This document shows, piece by piece, positions 1 to 7,800 of a stretch of 64,000 nt of DNA. Source of the stretch: Rhizobium oryziradicis (GTDB lineage: Bacteria > Pseudomonadota > Alphaproteobacteria > Rhizobiales > Rhizobiaceae); the NCBI RefSeq assembly GCF_001939045.1, contig NZ_MKIM01000020.1, positions 1 to 64,000 on the forward strand. Direction: 5' to 3'. The notes under the pieces were generated by a model that did not search any database, was not told the DNA's origin, and saw only the letters and a program-made list of their open reading frames with translations. The number at the start of each line of letters is the position of its first letter. The stretch's first letter is position 1. The position numbers and the translations under genes are program-made.

Positions 1-325
1 TTTTGCGTTTTGGGGCAGTAAAGCTCGAAAACCACCAATCCTCACGTTCCGGGTCTGCTGGGCACAACCAAGCTGAAATTTAGGGGCCTTTATCGTTTTC
101 ACGTTCCAAATAAGTGGATCACTGTATCCCACGACTCAGTTTGTCGGCTTCTGTCTCGCAACAACGAAAGCGTTAGTAGAACATTTTTGGTCTAAATAAA
201 TCCGGATGGTGGCGCTTTTGATCGCAATATTTGGAAGATCGCCAAATGCAGTGCGCGTCTGCTATGAGAGTTGATGCAGACCTCTCGTCGAGACATTCCC
301 GTGTCTTAGCTGGAAAATGGCATTG
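1..325. other. Left-edge region without a recognisable gene
   Basis: All three plus-strand frames close within the first 80 bases, so at most a very short C-terminal stub of an upstream gene could enter the window. I recognise no protein in either direction and no RNA gene. The stretch is most likely intergenic, downstream of the chemoreceptor gene that ends at 387. Confidence 0.5.
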
Positions 326-349
326 GGCCTTTCCTTTTACGGAAAGGCC
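326..349 (-). terminator. Hairpin downstream of the first chemoreceptor gene
   Basis: A perfect 9-bp stem (326-334 with 341-349, arm GGCCTTTCC) closes a 6-nt loop. It lies 38 bp past the stop codon of the minus-strand gene. The T-tract is weak on both strands, so this may be a poor intrinsic terminator or an mRNA-stabilising 3' hairpin. Confidence 0.5.
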
Positions 350-386
350 TTTGGTTGTCGTACCAAAGTGTAGAATATGGAGAACC

Positions 387-2603
387 TTAGCCGTATCTTT
401 TGTACGACGGCCTCGAATTATGCCGGGGTTGGGTTAACATGCCAGCGGTGGTTTCGAATTTGCCCACCAGCGCAAAGAGTGAATCGGCTTCTTTGGCAAG
501 GGCGTGGCTTGCCGCGGTGGACTCTTCGACCATGGCAGCATTTTGCTGGGTGCCATGATCCATTTGCGATACGGCGTGATTGATTTCCTTAATGCCCGTG
601 GCTTGTTCTCGGGATGCTTCCACAATGGAGAGGACGTTAATGCTGATTTCCTTAACCTGTGTCACGATTTGATTCAGCGCTTGACCTGTTTCACCAACGA
701 GACTGACGCCATTTACGACGTGCTCGCCTGATTGTGCGATCAGAGCCTTGATATCCTTGGCGGCGCTGGCGGAGCGTTGTGCCAGTTCTCGGACCTCTTG
801 GGCAACCACTGCAAATCCTTTGCCAGCTTCTCCCGCACGGGCGGCTTCGACGCCGGCATTGAGGGCCAGCAGGTTGGTCTGAAAGGCGATCTCGTCAATG
901 ACGCCAATAATGTTCGAAATTTCATCGGACGATGCCTTGATTTCGTTCATTGCGCCAATGGCTTTGGTGACAACGGCACCTGAGTGCTCGGCATTTTCAC
1001 GGGTAGAGCTGACAAGGCGGCCTGCTTCTTCGGCTCGATTGGTGGTGTCGGCGACGGTGGTGGTAATCTGTTCGAGGGCTGCTGCGGTCTCTTCAACGGA
1101 TGCCGCCTGTTGTTCCGTGCGCTTTGCCAAGTCGTCTGCGGACGCTCTGATCTGGCTTGAGCCAGCCGCAATCGCCTGGGCATTGCTGCTCACGTCCATG
1201 ATAACCTCTTCAAGATGTTGGATCGCGCCATTAAAATCGATACGGATTTTATCAAGACGGGACGCGAACGGGGCGTTGAGACGATAGGTGAGCTGGCCGG
1301 CGGCCAATGCGCCGAGGCCGTCGGCCAGTGTGTCCACGGCAAACTGAACCTCTGCGGCATCCTGAGCCTGTTGACGCTCACGTTCCCGTTGTTCGCGTTC
1401 AGACAAGGAGCGATTGGCGTTTGCTTCCGCTTCCAGCCGTAGTCGTTCCTGAGCGTTTGTTCTGAACACAGCAACAGAGCGGACCATGTCACCGATCTCG
1501 CTTTGGTCAGGCGTTACATCCAGCTCCGTATCGGCTCGGCCAGAGGCAAGAGCACGCATCGTGCCGACAATCCGGCCAACGGGCCCGGTGATAGAGCGTG
1601 TAACAATCGCGGCCAGAAGAGCAACGAAAGCCAAAGCCGCGAGAGATGCCGCAATGGAGATCATCAGCCCTCTGCGCTCCGATGCTGCAGTGTTGGTGGC
1701 AAAGGCACTCAATTCCGACCCGGTCTGATCTTCGACAGCTTTTAAAGCATTGATCCGGTTGGTGGCCGCCTTGTACCAATCCTCGCCTTTAACGTCGCTG
1801 AGCGATCCACCAAAGGGGCTTTTCAATGCGACGCTACGCTGGTCTTCAACGCGTTTTCCAACATCTCCTGTCAATGCATTCTGAAGGGCGCGCCGCTCTT
1901 CTGGATTGGCATAGCTGTTGAAAGTGGAAAAATAGGTATTTTGCATCGCGGCGAATTTAACGAACTGTTGATAGCTTTCAGGACTGAAGCGTCCGCTGGT
2001 GAAAGCCGCCGTTCCGATGGTTCTTTCCTGCCCCGCTCTTTCCTTGCCCTGCAGCAAGGAGGAATAAGCAACGATCCGGTTGGAGATCCGGCTGTCTGTG
2101 GTCAGGGAACTCATCGATTCAATGATTTTGAGAAGACTTGCTATCGTATCGGCAAAATAGGCTGCCACTTCAGGCACGGTTGCCTTGAGAGAGGAAACAT
2201 TCTCGCGCATCGCGTTGAGCTGTTCGAGTTTGATCCGGCTTTGGTTGGCGAGATCGTGCAGAGCCTGACCACCGACGGCGTCTGTCGCCGTCAAGTTCAA
2301 AGCGTCGTAAGTCTGCATTGCCCTGTTCGTCAGGGTTCTTTGCTTGTCGAGCAGCGAAGCGAATTCTCCTTGGCCGCCCGCGCCGATAAAGCCGGCTGAC
2401 GCACCACGCTCTTTTTGGATTTCATGCACCAGGCCACCGATGACAGGTGCCATTGCCGAAATGGCTGCCACCGATTGTGCCTGCGAGGCTAGGTCAAGTC
2501 TTTTCAAATTGTCTTGGACCATTATTCCAAGCAAGGCAATTGACGGAATGGCGGCAACAATGACAACGCGTGTGCCGATTTTCATATTGCCTATGATAGT
2601 CAT
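387..2603 (-). CDS. Methyl-accepting chemotaxis protein with NIT sensor domain
   Basis: Transmembrane chemoreceptor of 738 aa that would signal to CheA/CheW. The first membrane helix is at about residues 10-30. The ectodomain carries the NIT (nitrate/nitrite-sensing family) signature EIQKERGASAGFI at about 61-73. A second helix at about 313-338 leads into a HAMP region and a C-terminal signalling domain with the conserved hairpin tip [25 protein letters not shown] about 8 nt upstream supports the start at 2603. The last residues do not form an obvious CheR-docking pentapeptide. The gene is divergent from the alpha-mannosidase operon and shares a 669-bp intergenic region with it, so a sensory link to that substrate is possible but unproven. 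NIT domains are known for nitrate binding, but the ligand here cannot be read from sequence. Confidence 0.93.
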   Translation of the reverse strand: MTIIGNMKIGTRVVIVAAIPSIALLGIMVQDNLKRLDLASQAQSVAAISAMAPVIGGLVHEIQKERGASAGFIGAGGQGEFASLLDKQRTLTNRAMQTYDALNLTATDAVGGQALHDLANQSRIKLEQLNAMRENVSSLKATVPEVAAYFADTIASLLKIIESMSSLTTDSRISNRIVAYSSLLQGKERAGQERTIGTAAFTSGRFSPESYQQFVKFAAMQNTYFSTFNSYANPEERRALQNALTGDVGKRVEDQRSVALKSPFGGSLSDVKGEDWYKAATNRINALKAVEDQTGSELSAFATNTAASERRGLMISIAASLAALAFVALLAAIVTRSITGPVGRIVGTMRALASGRADTELDVTPDQSEIGDMVRSVAVFRTNAQERLRLEAEANANRSLSEREQRERERQQAQDAAEVQFAVDTLADGLGALAAGQLTYRLNAPFASRLDKIRIDFNGAIQHLEEVIMDVSSNAQAIAAGSSQIRASADDLAKRTEQQAASVEETAAALEQITTTVADTTNRAEEAGRLVSSTRENAEHSGAVVTKAIGAMNEIKASSDEISNIIGVIDEIAFQTNLLALNAGVEAARAGEAGKGFAVVAQEVRELAQRSASAAKDIKALIAQSGEHVVNGVSLVGETGQALNQIVTQVKEISINVLSIVEASREQATGIKEINHAVSQMDHGTQQNAAMVEESTAASHALAKEADSLFALVGKFETTAGMLTQPRHNSRPSYKRYG

Positions 2604-2728
2604 CGTAATGTCCTTATCCAGATAGGGGCAAGCGTGCGCACAGCAGGGCTTGATTTGATAAATGTCAATTTATTGCGCAGCGATAAGGTGCTGCGGTTTA
2701 TATTTGATTAGCATTTGCGGATGTGGTG

Positions 2729-2748
2729 GATTTTTTGCATAAAAAATC
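2729..2748. repeat. AT-rich inverted repeat upstream of chemoreceptor gene
   Basis: GATTTTTT (2729-2736) and AAAAAATC (2741-2748) form a perfect 8-bp inverted repeat around GCAT. It lies about 125 bp upstream of the chemoreceptor start and could be an operator or part of a promoter UP element. Confidence 0.4.
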
Positions 2749-2940
2749 AGCAATTTTAGCGAGAAATGGAATTTATTGGGCTTAAATACGTGTAATTTGT
2801 CTCATTCGATAAAATTTGCCTAAAAAATATGCGAAATTGTTACGGTTGGAGAGCGATAAGATATGGTTTTCAGGCTGATGGCTGTTCTGGCTGAATTCGG
2901 CACGATTCCGGCGCTGTAAAGATGACTTGAGAACTGTTTG

Positions 2941-3134
2941 TGAAAATATTTTTTAAATTCAAATGAGCGGCAAAAACGAAACGAGTCCTCGCTAAAGGCT
3001 TGTAACGCACTATTGCTGGTATATGATGACCTTTCAGGCTATTGACTTGGTGTGGTGAGGAGGAGGAAAGGCTGTGTGTGGAGTGAGACACAATTCATAG
3101 TCATGATTATTTCGATGTTCGTGAAAATATTTTT
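2941..3134. promoter_or_regulatory. Two copies of a TGAAAATATTTTT motif
   Basis: The 13-mer TGAAAATATTTTT occurs at 2941-2953 and 3122-3134, each time preceded by G, and again at 7691-7703 upstream of the transporter gene. Its core AAAATATTTT is a perfect 10-bp palindrome. Placement ahead of two genes of one probable regulon suggests a repressor or activator site. AT-richness makes chance recurrence less unlikely. Confidence 0.4.
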
Positions 3135-3272
3135 AAAAAGTATTTCGCGGTTTGATGGGTATTTGGATGGCTCTTTGCTGCTTGTTGCGTTCCAACCCAG
3201 CTTTTGCTGCCGGCCGCCTGCCCAGCAGAATGATCGCCGCCGTTTTTTGATGATGATACAGGTGGAAAACGC

Positions 3273-6200
3273 ATGAACCGAATCCGTAAACTCGACCACC
3301 TTCTGTCTCGCCTTCGGGAGCGTCTGTTTTTATCGCTGGATTGCGATGTGCCGCTGGTTTTTCGTCAAGCCTCGTCCGGTGAGCGCGCAGCGGTGGCCTT
3401 GGAAAATCGCGAGGGCTGGACGCCGGTCTCGCGCGATCTGGTGTGGGGTGAGCCGGATGGCTATTACTGGTTCGGCGGTTCCGCGATTTTGCCGGCTGAG
3501 GCGGAAGGGCGTCGCATTGTCTGTCGTGTGGAGGCCGCGTTTGGCTCGGTGATGGGGCGGTGCGATCCGCAATGCCTGGTGCGCGTCAATGGGCGCATCC
3601 AGCAGGGTGTGGATGGCAATCACCGGGAGTTTTTGCTGACCAATTGTGGCTCAGAGGGTGAGCAGTTCGATATTCTGATTGAGGCGGGCACGATTGAAGA
3701 TCGACGTCAGCTCGGGTTTGCGCTGCAAATGCAGGTGCATGATCTGGAAGTTGAGAATCTTTACTATGATCTTCGCGTGCCGCTGGATGTGGCGCGTTTG
3801 CTGAAAGAGGACGATCCTCGCCGTCATTTTATTTTGGGCCGCTTGAATGCAGCCATTGATGTGCTTGATTTGCGCCCCGGCAATGATGCGCGCTTCCAGG
3901 CTTCGGTGGCGGCGGCAAGAGAGGTAGCTGCTGCGATCTATCAAGCGGTCGATTTTGAGGAAAAGCCGGTGATTGTTGCCACCGGCCATACGCATATCGA
4001 TGTGGCATGGCTTTGGCGTGTGCGTGAAACGCGCCAGAAAATGGCCCGCTCCATGGCCACAGCGTTGTCGCTGATGCAGGATTTTCCCGATTATCAGTTC
4101 ATGTATAACCAATGCGTGCTTCTGGATTACCTGCGCGAGGATTATCCCGAGCTGTTCAGCCGTATTGACGCCGAGGTCAAAACGGGTCGCTTTGAGATTG
4201 AAGGCGCGCTCTGGCTGGAGCCGGATGTGAATATCACCGGCGGAGAAGCGCTGGTGCGCCATATTCTCTATGGTGTGCGCTATCATCAGAAGACGTTTGA
4301 TGTCCGCCCTCGGATGATTTGGCTGCCAGACACCTTTGGCTATTCGGCCGCCCTGCCGCAGCTGATGGCAAAATCCGGGCTGGACAGTTTTGTTACGCAT
4401 AAACTGTCATGGAATGACACCAACCGGATGCCGAACGAGACCATGTTCTGGCAGGGCATTGATGGCTCAAAGGTGGTGGCCTATTTCCTGACCACCCAGC
4501 CTTATGATGCACAGACCTATAACACCACCTATTGCCCCAATCTCAAGCCAACGCATGTGATGGGAACGTGGCGGCGTCATGGTCAGCAGGATGTGAATTC
4601 CGAATTGTTTCTGGTTTACGGTCATGGCGATGGCGGCGGCGGACCAACCCGCGAAATGCTGCACAATATTCGCCGGATGGAGCAAGGCATTCCGGGCTGC
4701 CCGACAGTAAAACACGCGCCAATGCGGCCGTTTTTTGAAGGCTTGATAGGGCGTATGCAGGCCAATCCAGAGCGCTATCCTGTGTGGGTGGGTGAACTCT
4801 ATGCGGAATTTCATCGCGGCACGCTGACCTCTGTTGCCAAAAACAAGCGCCATAACCGCAAGGCCGAGATTGAGCTGCGCGAATTGGAAACCTTGGCGGT
4901 GATGGCACAGGTGGAGACGGGGGCGGCCTATCCCGCGGAGGCTCTCAGAGCGCTGTGGGATATTGTGATGCTCAATCAGTTTCATGATATTTTGCCCGGC
5001 TCCTCCATTGGTGCCGTTTATGACGATAGTGATGTTGATTACGCACGGTTTTTCCATGAGGCGGGCCTGCTGAAACAATCTTTGCTCTCAGGGTTGCCGT
5101 GCGCGTCCGATGTGGCTGTGTTTAATGCCACGGCGCGCGCGCGCAGTGGCTTGATTTGCGATGATCAAAGCTTTGCCGCGAAGGCTGAGCAGGTGCTTGT
5201 GGGCGCAGATGGAAAAACCCGTTTTGCGGCAATAGTCAAAGATGTTGCGCCGCTTGCTTTGGCAGAGCCAGCGATCGTGGTTGTTGCAGATGATCGGCTC
5301 TCGGTTTCGGTGCAGCACTTGAGCAATGGGCTGGTGTCGGTGCGGTTTGATGATGCCGGACGCATAACAGCGATGGTCGATGCAAAAACCGGACGTGATG
5401 TTTTGCCGCGTGGCGCTCTGGCCAACCGCTTGCAAGCTTTTCGCGATATGCCCGCCCAGTTTGATGCCTGGGATATTGACGATGATTTTGAAGATCAGAT
5501 CTTTGAAATTGATCAGCTTGTCAGTGCCGAGGTGGTTGAAACAGGTCCATTGCGGGCCGCAATCCGGTTTGAGTGGGCTTATGAGAGCTCAAGACTGGTG
5601 CAGGTCGTGTCTCTGCTGGCCGGTGCGCGGCAGGTGGAGGTTGAGACATTCATTGACTGGCATGAGCATAATACGCTGGTGAAAGCGGCGTTTCCGCTGG
5701 CCATGAATGCTGCTTCGGTGGATGCCGAAATTCAGTTTGGCCATGTCAAGCGCGCCACCCATCGCAATACATCGTGGGATCGTGCCCGCTTTGAATGCTC
5801 CATGCAGCGTTGGGTGGATATGAGCGAGCCGGATTTTGGCGTCGCGCTGCTCAATGATTGCAAATATGGCTATGACGCCAAAGGCACAGAACTGCGCCTG
5901 ACCTTGCTGCGCTCCCCCACCTATCCGTGGCCGGAGGCTGATCAGGGCGAGCATCATTTCCGCTATGCCTTGTTCATTCATGATGGCGATAAAAATGCCG
6001 TTCATCACGCTGCCGAGGACTTCAACATGCCGCTTCGGCTGTTGCGTGGTGCGGCCAGCCCTGTTGCGGCAGATGTGTCGGCTACGCCACTGATTGAGGT
6101 GAAGACAAAAAGCATCACGCTGGAAGCTGTGAAAAAGGCAGAAGACGATGATGGTGTGATCATTCGCCTGTGGGAGACAACGGGCGCGCGCCAATCCGCG

Positions 6201-6344
6201 CATCTTGTGCCGGATGCACGTTTCAAAACGGCGACAATTGTTGATCTGCTTGAAGAGGGCGGGGAGGCATTCGTCATTGGTGCGGATGGGCTGACGCTGA
6301 CGTTCATGCCGTTTGAGGTCATCACGCTGAAGCTGTCGCGCTAA
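3273..6344 (+). CDS. Glycoside hydrolase family 38 alpha-mannosidase
   Basis: A 1023-aa protein with the layout of bacterial GH38 alpha-mannosidases, enzymes that remove alpha-linked mannose from oligosaccharides. The metal-binding signature HTHID (His239, His241, Asp243) is followed by AWLWR. The nucleophile region WLPDTFGYSAALPQ places Asp353 as the expected catalytic nucleophile. A mid helical domain and a long C-terminal beta-rich region follow, as usual for the family. No signal peptide is visible, so it should act in the cytoplasm on imported glycans. An AGGTGG box precedes the ATG. It is the first gene of a probable operon with a PHP hydrolase and an ABC importer, which fits uptake followed by intracellular cleavage. 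The family is firm; the exact linkage and substrate are inferred. Confidence 0.93.
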   Translation: MNRIRKLDHLLSRLRERLFLSLDCDVPLVFRQASSGERAAVALENREGWTPVSRDLVWGEPDGYYWFGGSAILPAEAEGRRIVCRVEAAFGSVMGRCDPQCLVRVNGRIQQGVDGNHREFLLTNCGSEGEQFDILIEAGTIEDRRQLGFALQMQVHDLEVENLYYDLRVPLDVARLLKEDDPRRHFILGRLNAAIDVLDLRPGNDARFQASVAAAREVAAAIYQAVDFEEKPVIVATGHTHIDVAWLWRVRETRQKMARSMATALSLMQDFPDYQFMYNQCVLLDYLREDYPELFSRIDAEVKTGRFEIEGALWLEPDVNITGGEALVRHILYGVRYHQKTFDVRPRMIWLPDTFGYSAALPQLMAKSGLDSFVTHKLSWNDTNRMPNETMFWQGIDGSKVVAYFLTTQPYDAQTYNTTYCPNLKPTHVMGTWRRHGQQDVNSELFLVYGHGDGGGGPTREMLHNIRRMEQGIPGCPTVKHAPMRPFFEGLIGRMQANPERYPVWVGELYAEFHRGTLTSVAKNKRHNRKAEIELRELETLAVMAQVETGAAYPAEALRALWDIVMLNQFHDILPGSSIGAVYDDSDVDYARFFHEAGLLKQSLLSGLPCASDVAVFNATARARSGLICDDQSFAAKAEQVLVGADGKTRFAAIVKDVAPLALAEPAIVVVADDRLSVSVQHLSNGLVSVRFDDAGRITAMVDAKTGRDVLPRGALANRLQAFRDMPAQFDAWDIDDDFEDQIFEIDQLVSAEVVETGPLRAAIRFEWAYESSRLVQVVSLLAGARQVEVETFIDWHEHNTLVKAAFPLAMNAASVDAEIQFGHVKRATHRNTSWDRARFECSMQRWVDMSEPDFGVALLNDCKYGYDAKGTELRLTLLRSPTYPWPEADQGEHHFRYALFIHDGDKNAVHHAAEDFNMPLRLLRGAASPVAADVSATPLIEVKTKSITLEAVKKAEDDDGVIIRLWETTGARQSAHLVPDARFKTATIVDLLEEGGEAFVIGADGLTLTFMPFEVITLKLSR

Positions 6345-6378
6345 CCTATTGCAAAGCAACAAAACAAAGCAATTTAAT

Positions 6379-6409
6379 GCCTGTCGGGTTCCATGGGAAT
6401 TTGACAGGC
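6379..6409 (+). other. Intercistronic hairpin between mannosidase and PHP gene
   Basis: GCCTGTC (6379-6385) pairs with GACAGGC (6403-6409). Inside it TTCC (6389-6392) pairs with GGAA (6396-6399), and the GGG/TTT between them can form G-U pairs, giving an almost continuous 14-bp stem with an ATG loop. It ends 22 bases before the GTG start of the next gene. There is no long T-tract, so a processing or stability element is more likely than a terminator. Confidence 0.5.
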
Positions 6410-6431
6410 TTTCGTGTCGGAGGAGAGCGAC

Positions 6432-7664
6432 GTGGATACCTATCAAGATTTTCATCACATCATCGATCAGTTTCCAGAGGGCGAAAAATCCTTCATTGAG
6501 ATTCCGTTCGAAGTCGGGGCCGACATAGAGCGAATTGATGTCAGCTATCACTTTCCTTTTGGGGGCGGTGGCAGTGTTATTGATCTTGGGGTTGCCCAGC
6601 ATGGTCGCATGCGCGGCTGGACGGGTGCCGAGCGCGGCCATATCACGCTGGAGGCAGATCGTGTCACGCCAGGTTATGACAAAGGGCCTTTGCCCGGCCA
6701 TTGGCATGTGGTGCTGGGCATCGTCAAAATTGGCCCCGATTGCAAGGTGGATCTGCATATTCGGCTGACGCCCAAACGACAGCGTTGGCTGGTGGGAGAT
6801 CTGCATAGTCACTCCGAACATTCCGATGGCGGCGTAACCGTGCTGGATGCGATTTATCGGGCGCGGGCATCCCGGCTCGATTTTGTGTCGATTACTGACC
6901 ACAACACGGTGTCGCAAAACGCCATTTGCCCTGATGATCCGGGCATATTGGTCATTCCGGCTATGGAGCTGACGTCGTTTTACGGCCATACCAATTTCCA
7001 TGGCTTGGCCCAGCCGCTCGAGGACTGGCGCTGTCGCTCGCCACAGGATGTGGCGGACAAAATGCAGGAGGCGCGTGCCAAGGGTGCCACCATTGTTATC
7101 AATCACCCGTTCCAGAATTCCGCTGGTGGTCGCTGGCAATCCGGTTTTGATGTGGCTTTTGATGCCTATGAAATCTGGAATGGCAATTGGTCGGTGATGA
7201 ACGAGCAGGGCTTGGCCTTCTGGCAGGAATTGCTGGTGGCGGGCCGACGTATTCCAGCCACCGGCGGCAGCGACTTTCATCTGAAAAACCGCCGTCGTCA
7301 TGGCTATCCCGCCAATAATCTTTACGCTGATAGCGGCTCGATTGCCGATATTCTCAAAGCCGTGCGCGATGGCCGCAATGTTGTCACCGCATCGCCGGAT
7401 GCCGTGATGGTCACGCCGCTGGGCGATAGCAGCCCGGTGTTTGGCGATCAGGTGGCGGCAGGCACCGTGCTGACGCTGGGCTTTAGCGGCCTTGTCGTGG
7501 GCGATGAGGTTCGCGTTCTTACCGAGGAAGGCGTGGTCGGCCGTCATATCGCAGATCACAGCACGATAACCTTGGAGCGGGCTTTCTCTGGCCGCTTTTT
7601 GCGTTTCGAGGTCTGGCGCGATCAAGCGCCTCAGCTGTTCACCAACCCCTTCTATGCAGAATAA
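6432..7664 (+). CDS. PHP-domain metallohydrolase of the CehA/McbA type
   Basis: A 410-aa protein of the PHP superfamily, whose members use a three-metal site to hydrolyse phosphoesters or related bonds. Visible metal motifs are GDLHSHSEHSDG, ITDHN, an INHPF segment and GGSDFH, in the expected order over roughly residues 117-285. About 115 N-terminal residues form a separate, probably beta-rich domain, as in CehA/McbA proteins. I chose the GTG at 6432 because GGAGGAG ends 6 nt before it; the in-frame GTG at 6414 lies upstream of that site. There is no signal peptide. The gene sits between an alpha-mannosidase and an oligosaccharide-style importer, so a role in removing a phospho- or ester substituent from the imported glycan is plausible inference. 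Confidence 0.85.
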   Translation: MDTYQDFHHIIDQFPEGEKSFIEIPFEVGADIERIDVSYHFPFGGGGSVIDLGVAQHGRMRGWTGAERGHITLEADRVTPGYDKGPLPGHWHVVLGIVKIGPDCKVDLHIRLTPKRQRWLVGDLHSHSEHSDGGVTVLDAIYRARASRLDFVSITDHNTVSQNAICPDDPGILVIPAMELTSFYGHTNFHGLAQPLEDWRCRSPQDVADKMQEARAKGATIVINHPFQNSAGGRWQSGFDVAFDAYEIWNGNWSVMNEQGLAFWQELLVAGRRIPATGGSDFHLKNRRRHGYPANNLYADSGSIADILKAVRDGRNVVTASPDAVMVTPLGDSSPVFGDQVAAGTVLTLGFSGLVVGDEVRVLTEEGVVGRHIADHSTITLERAFSGRFLRFEVWRDQAPQLFTNPFYAE

Positions 7665-7670
7665 ATATAT

Positions 7671-7721
7671 TTTTTCGAGATAAAATGAAATGAAAATATT
7701 TTTGTTCTTGATTTTTCGAGA
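7671..7721 (+). promoter_or_regulatory. Candidate operator region upstream of the transporter genes
   Basis: TTTTTCGAGA occurs twice as a direct repeat (7671-7680 and 7712-7721), 41 bp apart or about four helical turns. Between them lies TGAAAATATTTTT (7691-7703), identical to two sites upstream of the mannosidase gene. A related core, AAAAATATTTTT, falls at 7813-7824 inside the start of the binding-protein gene. This arrangement resembles a regulator-binding region with its own promoter. Confidence 0.45.
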
Positions 7722-7800
7722 GCGATCTACGAGCGTGTCTTAAAGAGCGATTTTACCCAGCATTGGAGGTGTGGGGTAGAATTTGAAGGAGGAGGGAAGT

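Larger units (their letters stand above)
2604..3272. other. AT-rich divergent intergenic region
   Basis: This 669-bp stretch must hold the promoters for the minus-strand chemoreceptor and the plus-strand mannosidase operon. It is much richer in A/T than its flanks. It contains an inverted repeat at 2729-2748, two copies of a TGAAAATATTTTT motif, and a purine-rich Shine-Dalgarno-like run at about 3058-3071. That run precedes a short open frame (GTG at 3076) whose TGA overlaps the mannosidase ATG. I could not assign convincing -35/-10 boxes. Confidence 0.6.

Noticed and set aside
5589..7625. Long minus-strand open frame of 678 codons
   Set aside because: It lies antisense to the mannosidase and PHP genes, both of which have clear family motifs. 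Its translation is His/Arg/Gln-rich without motifs, as expected for an antisense frame in G/C-rich coding DNA.
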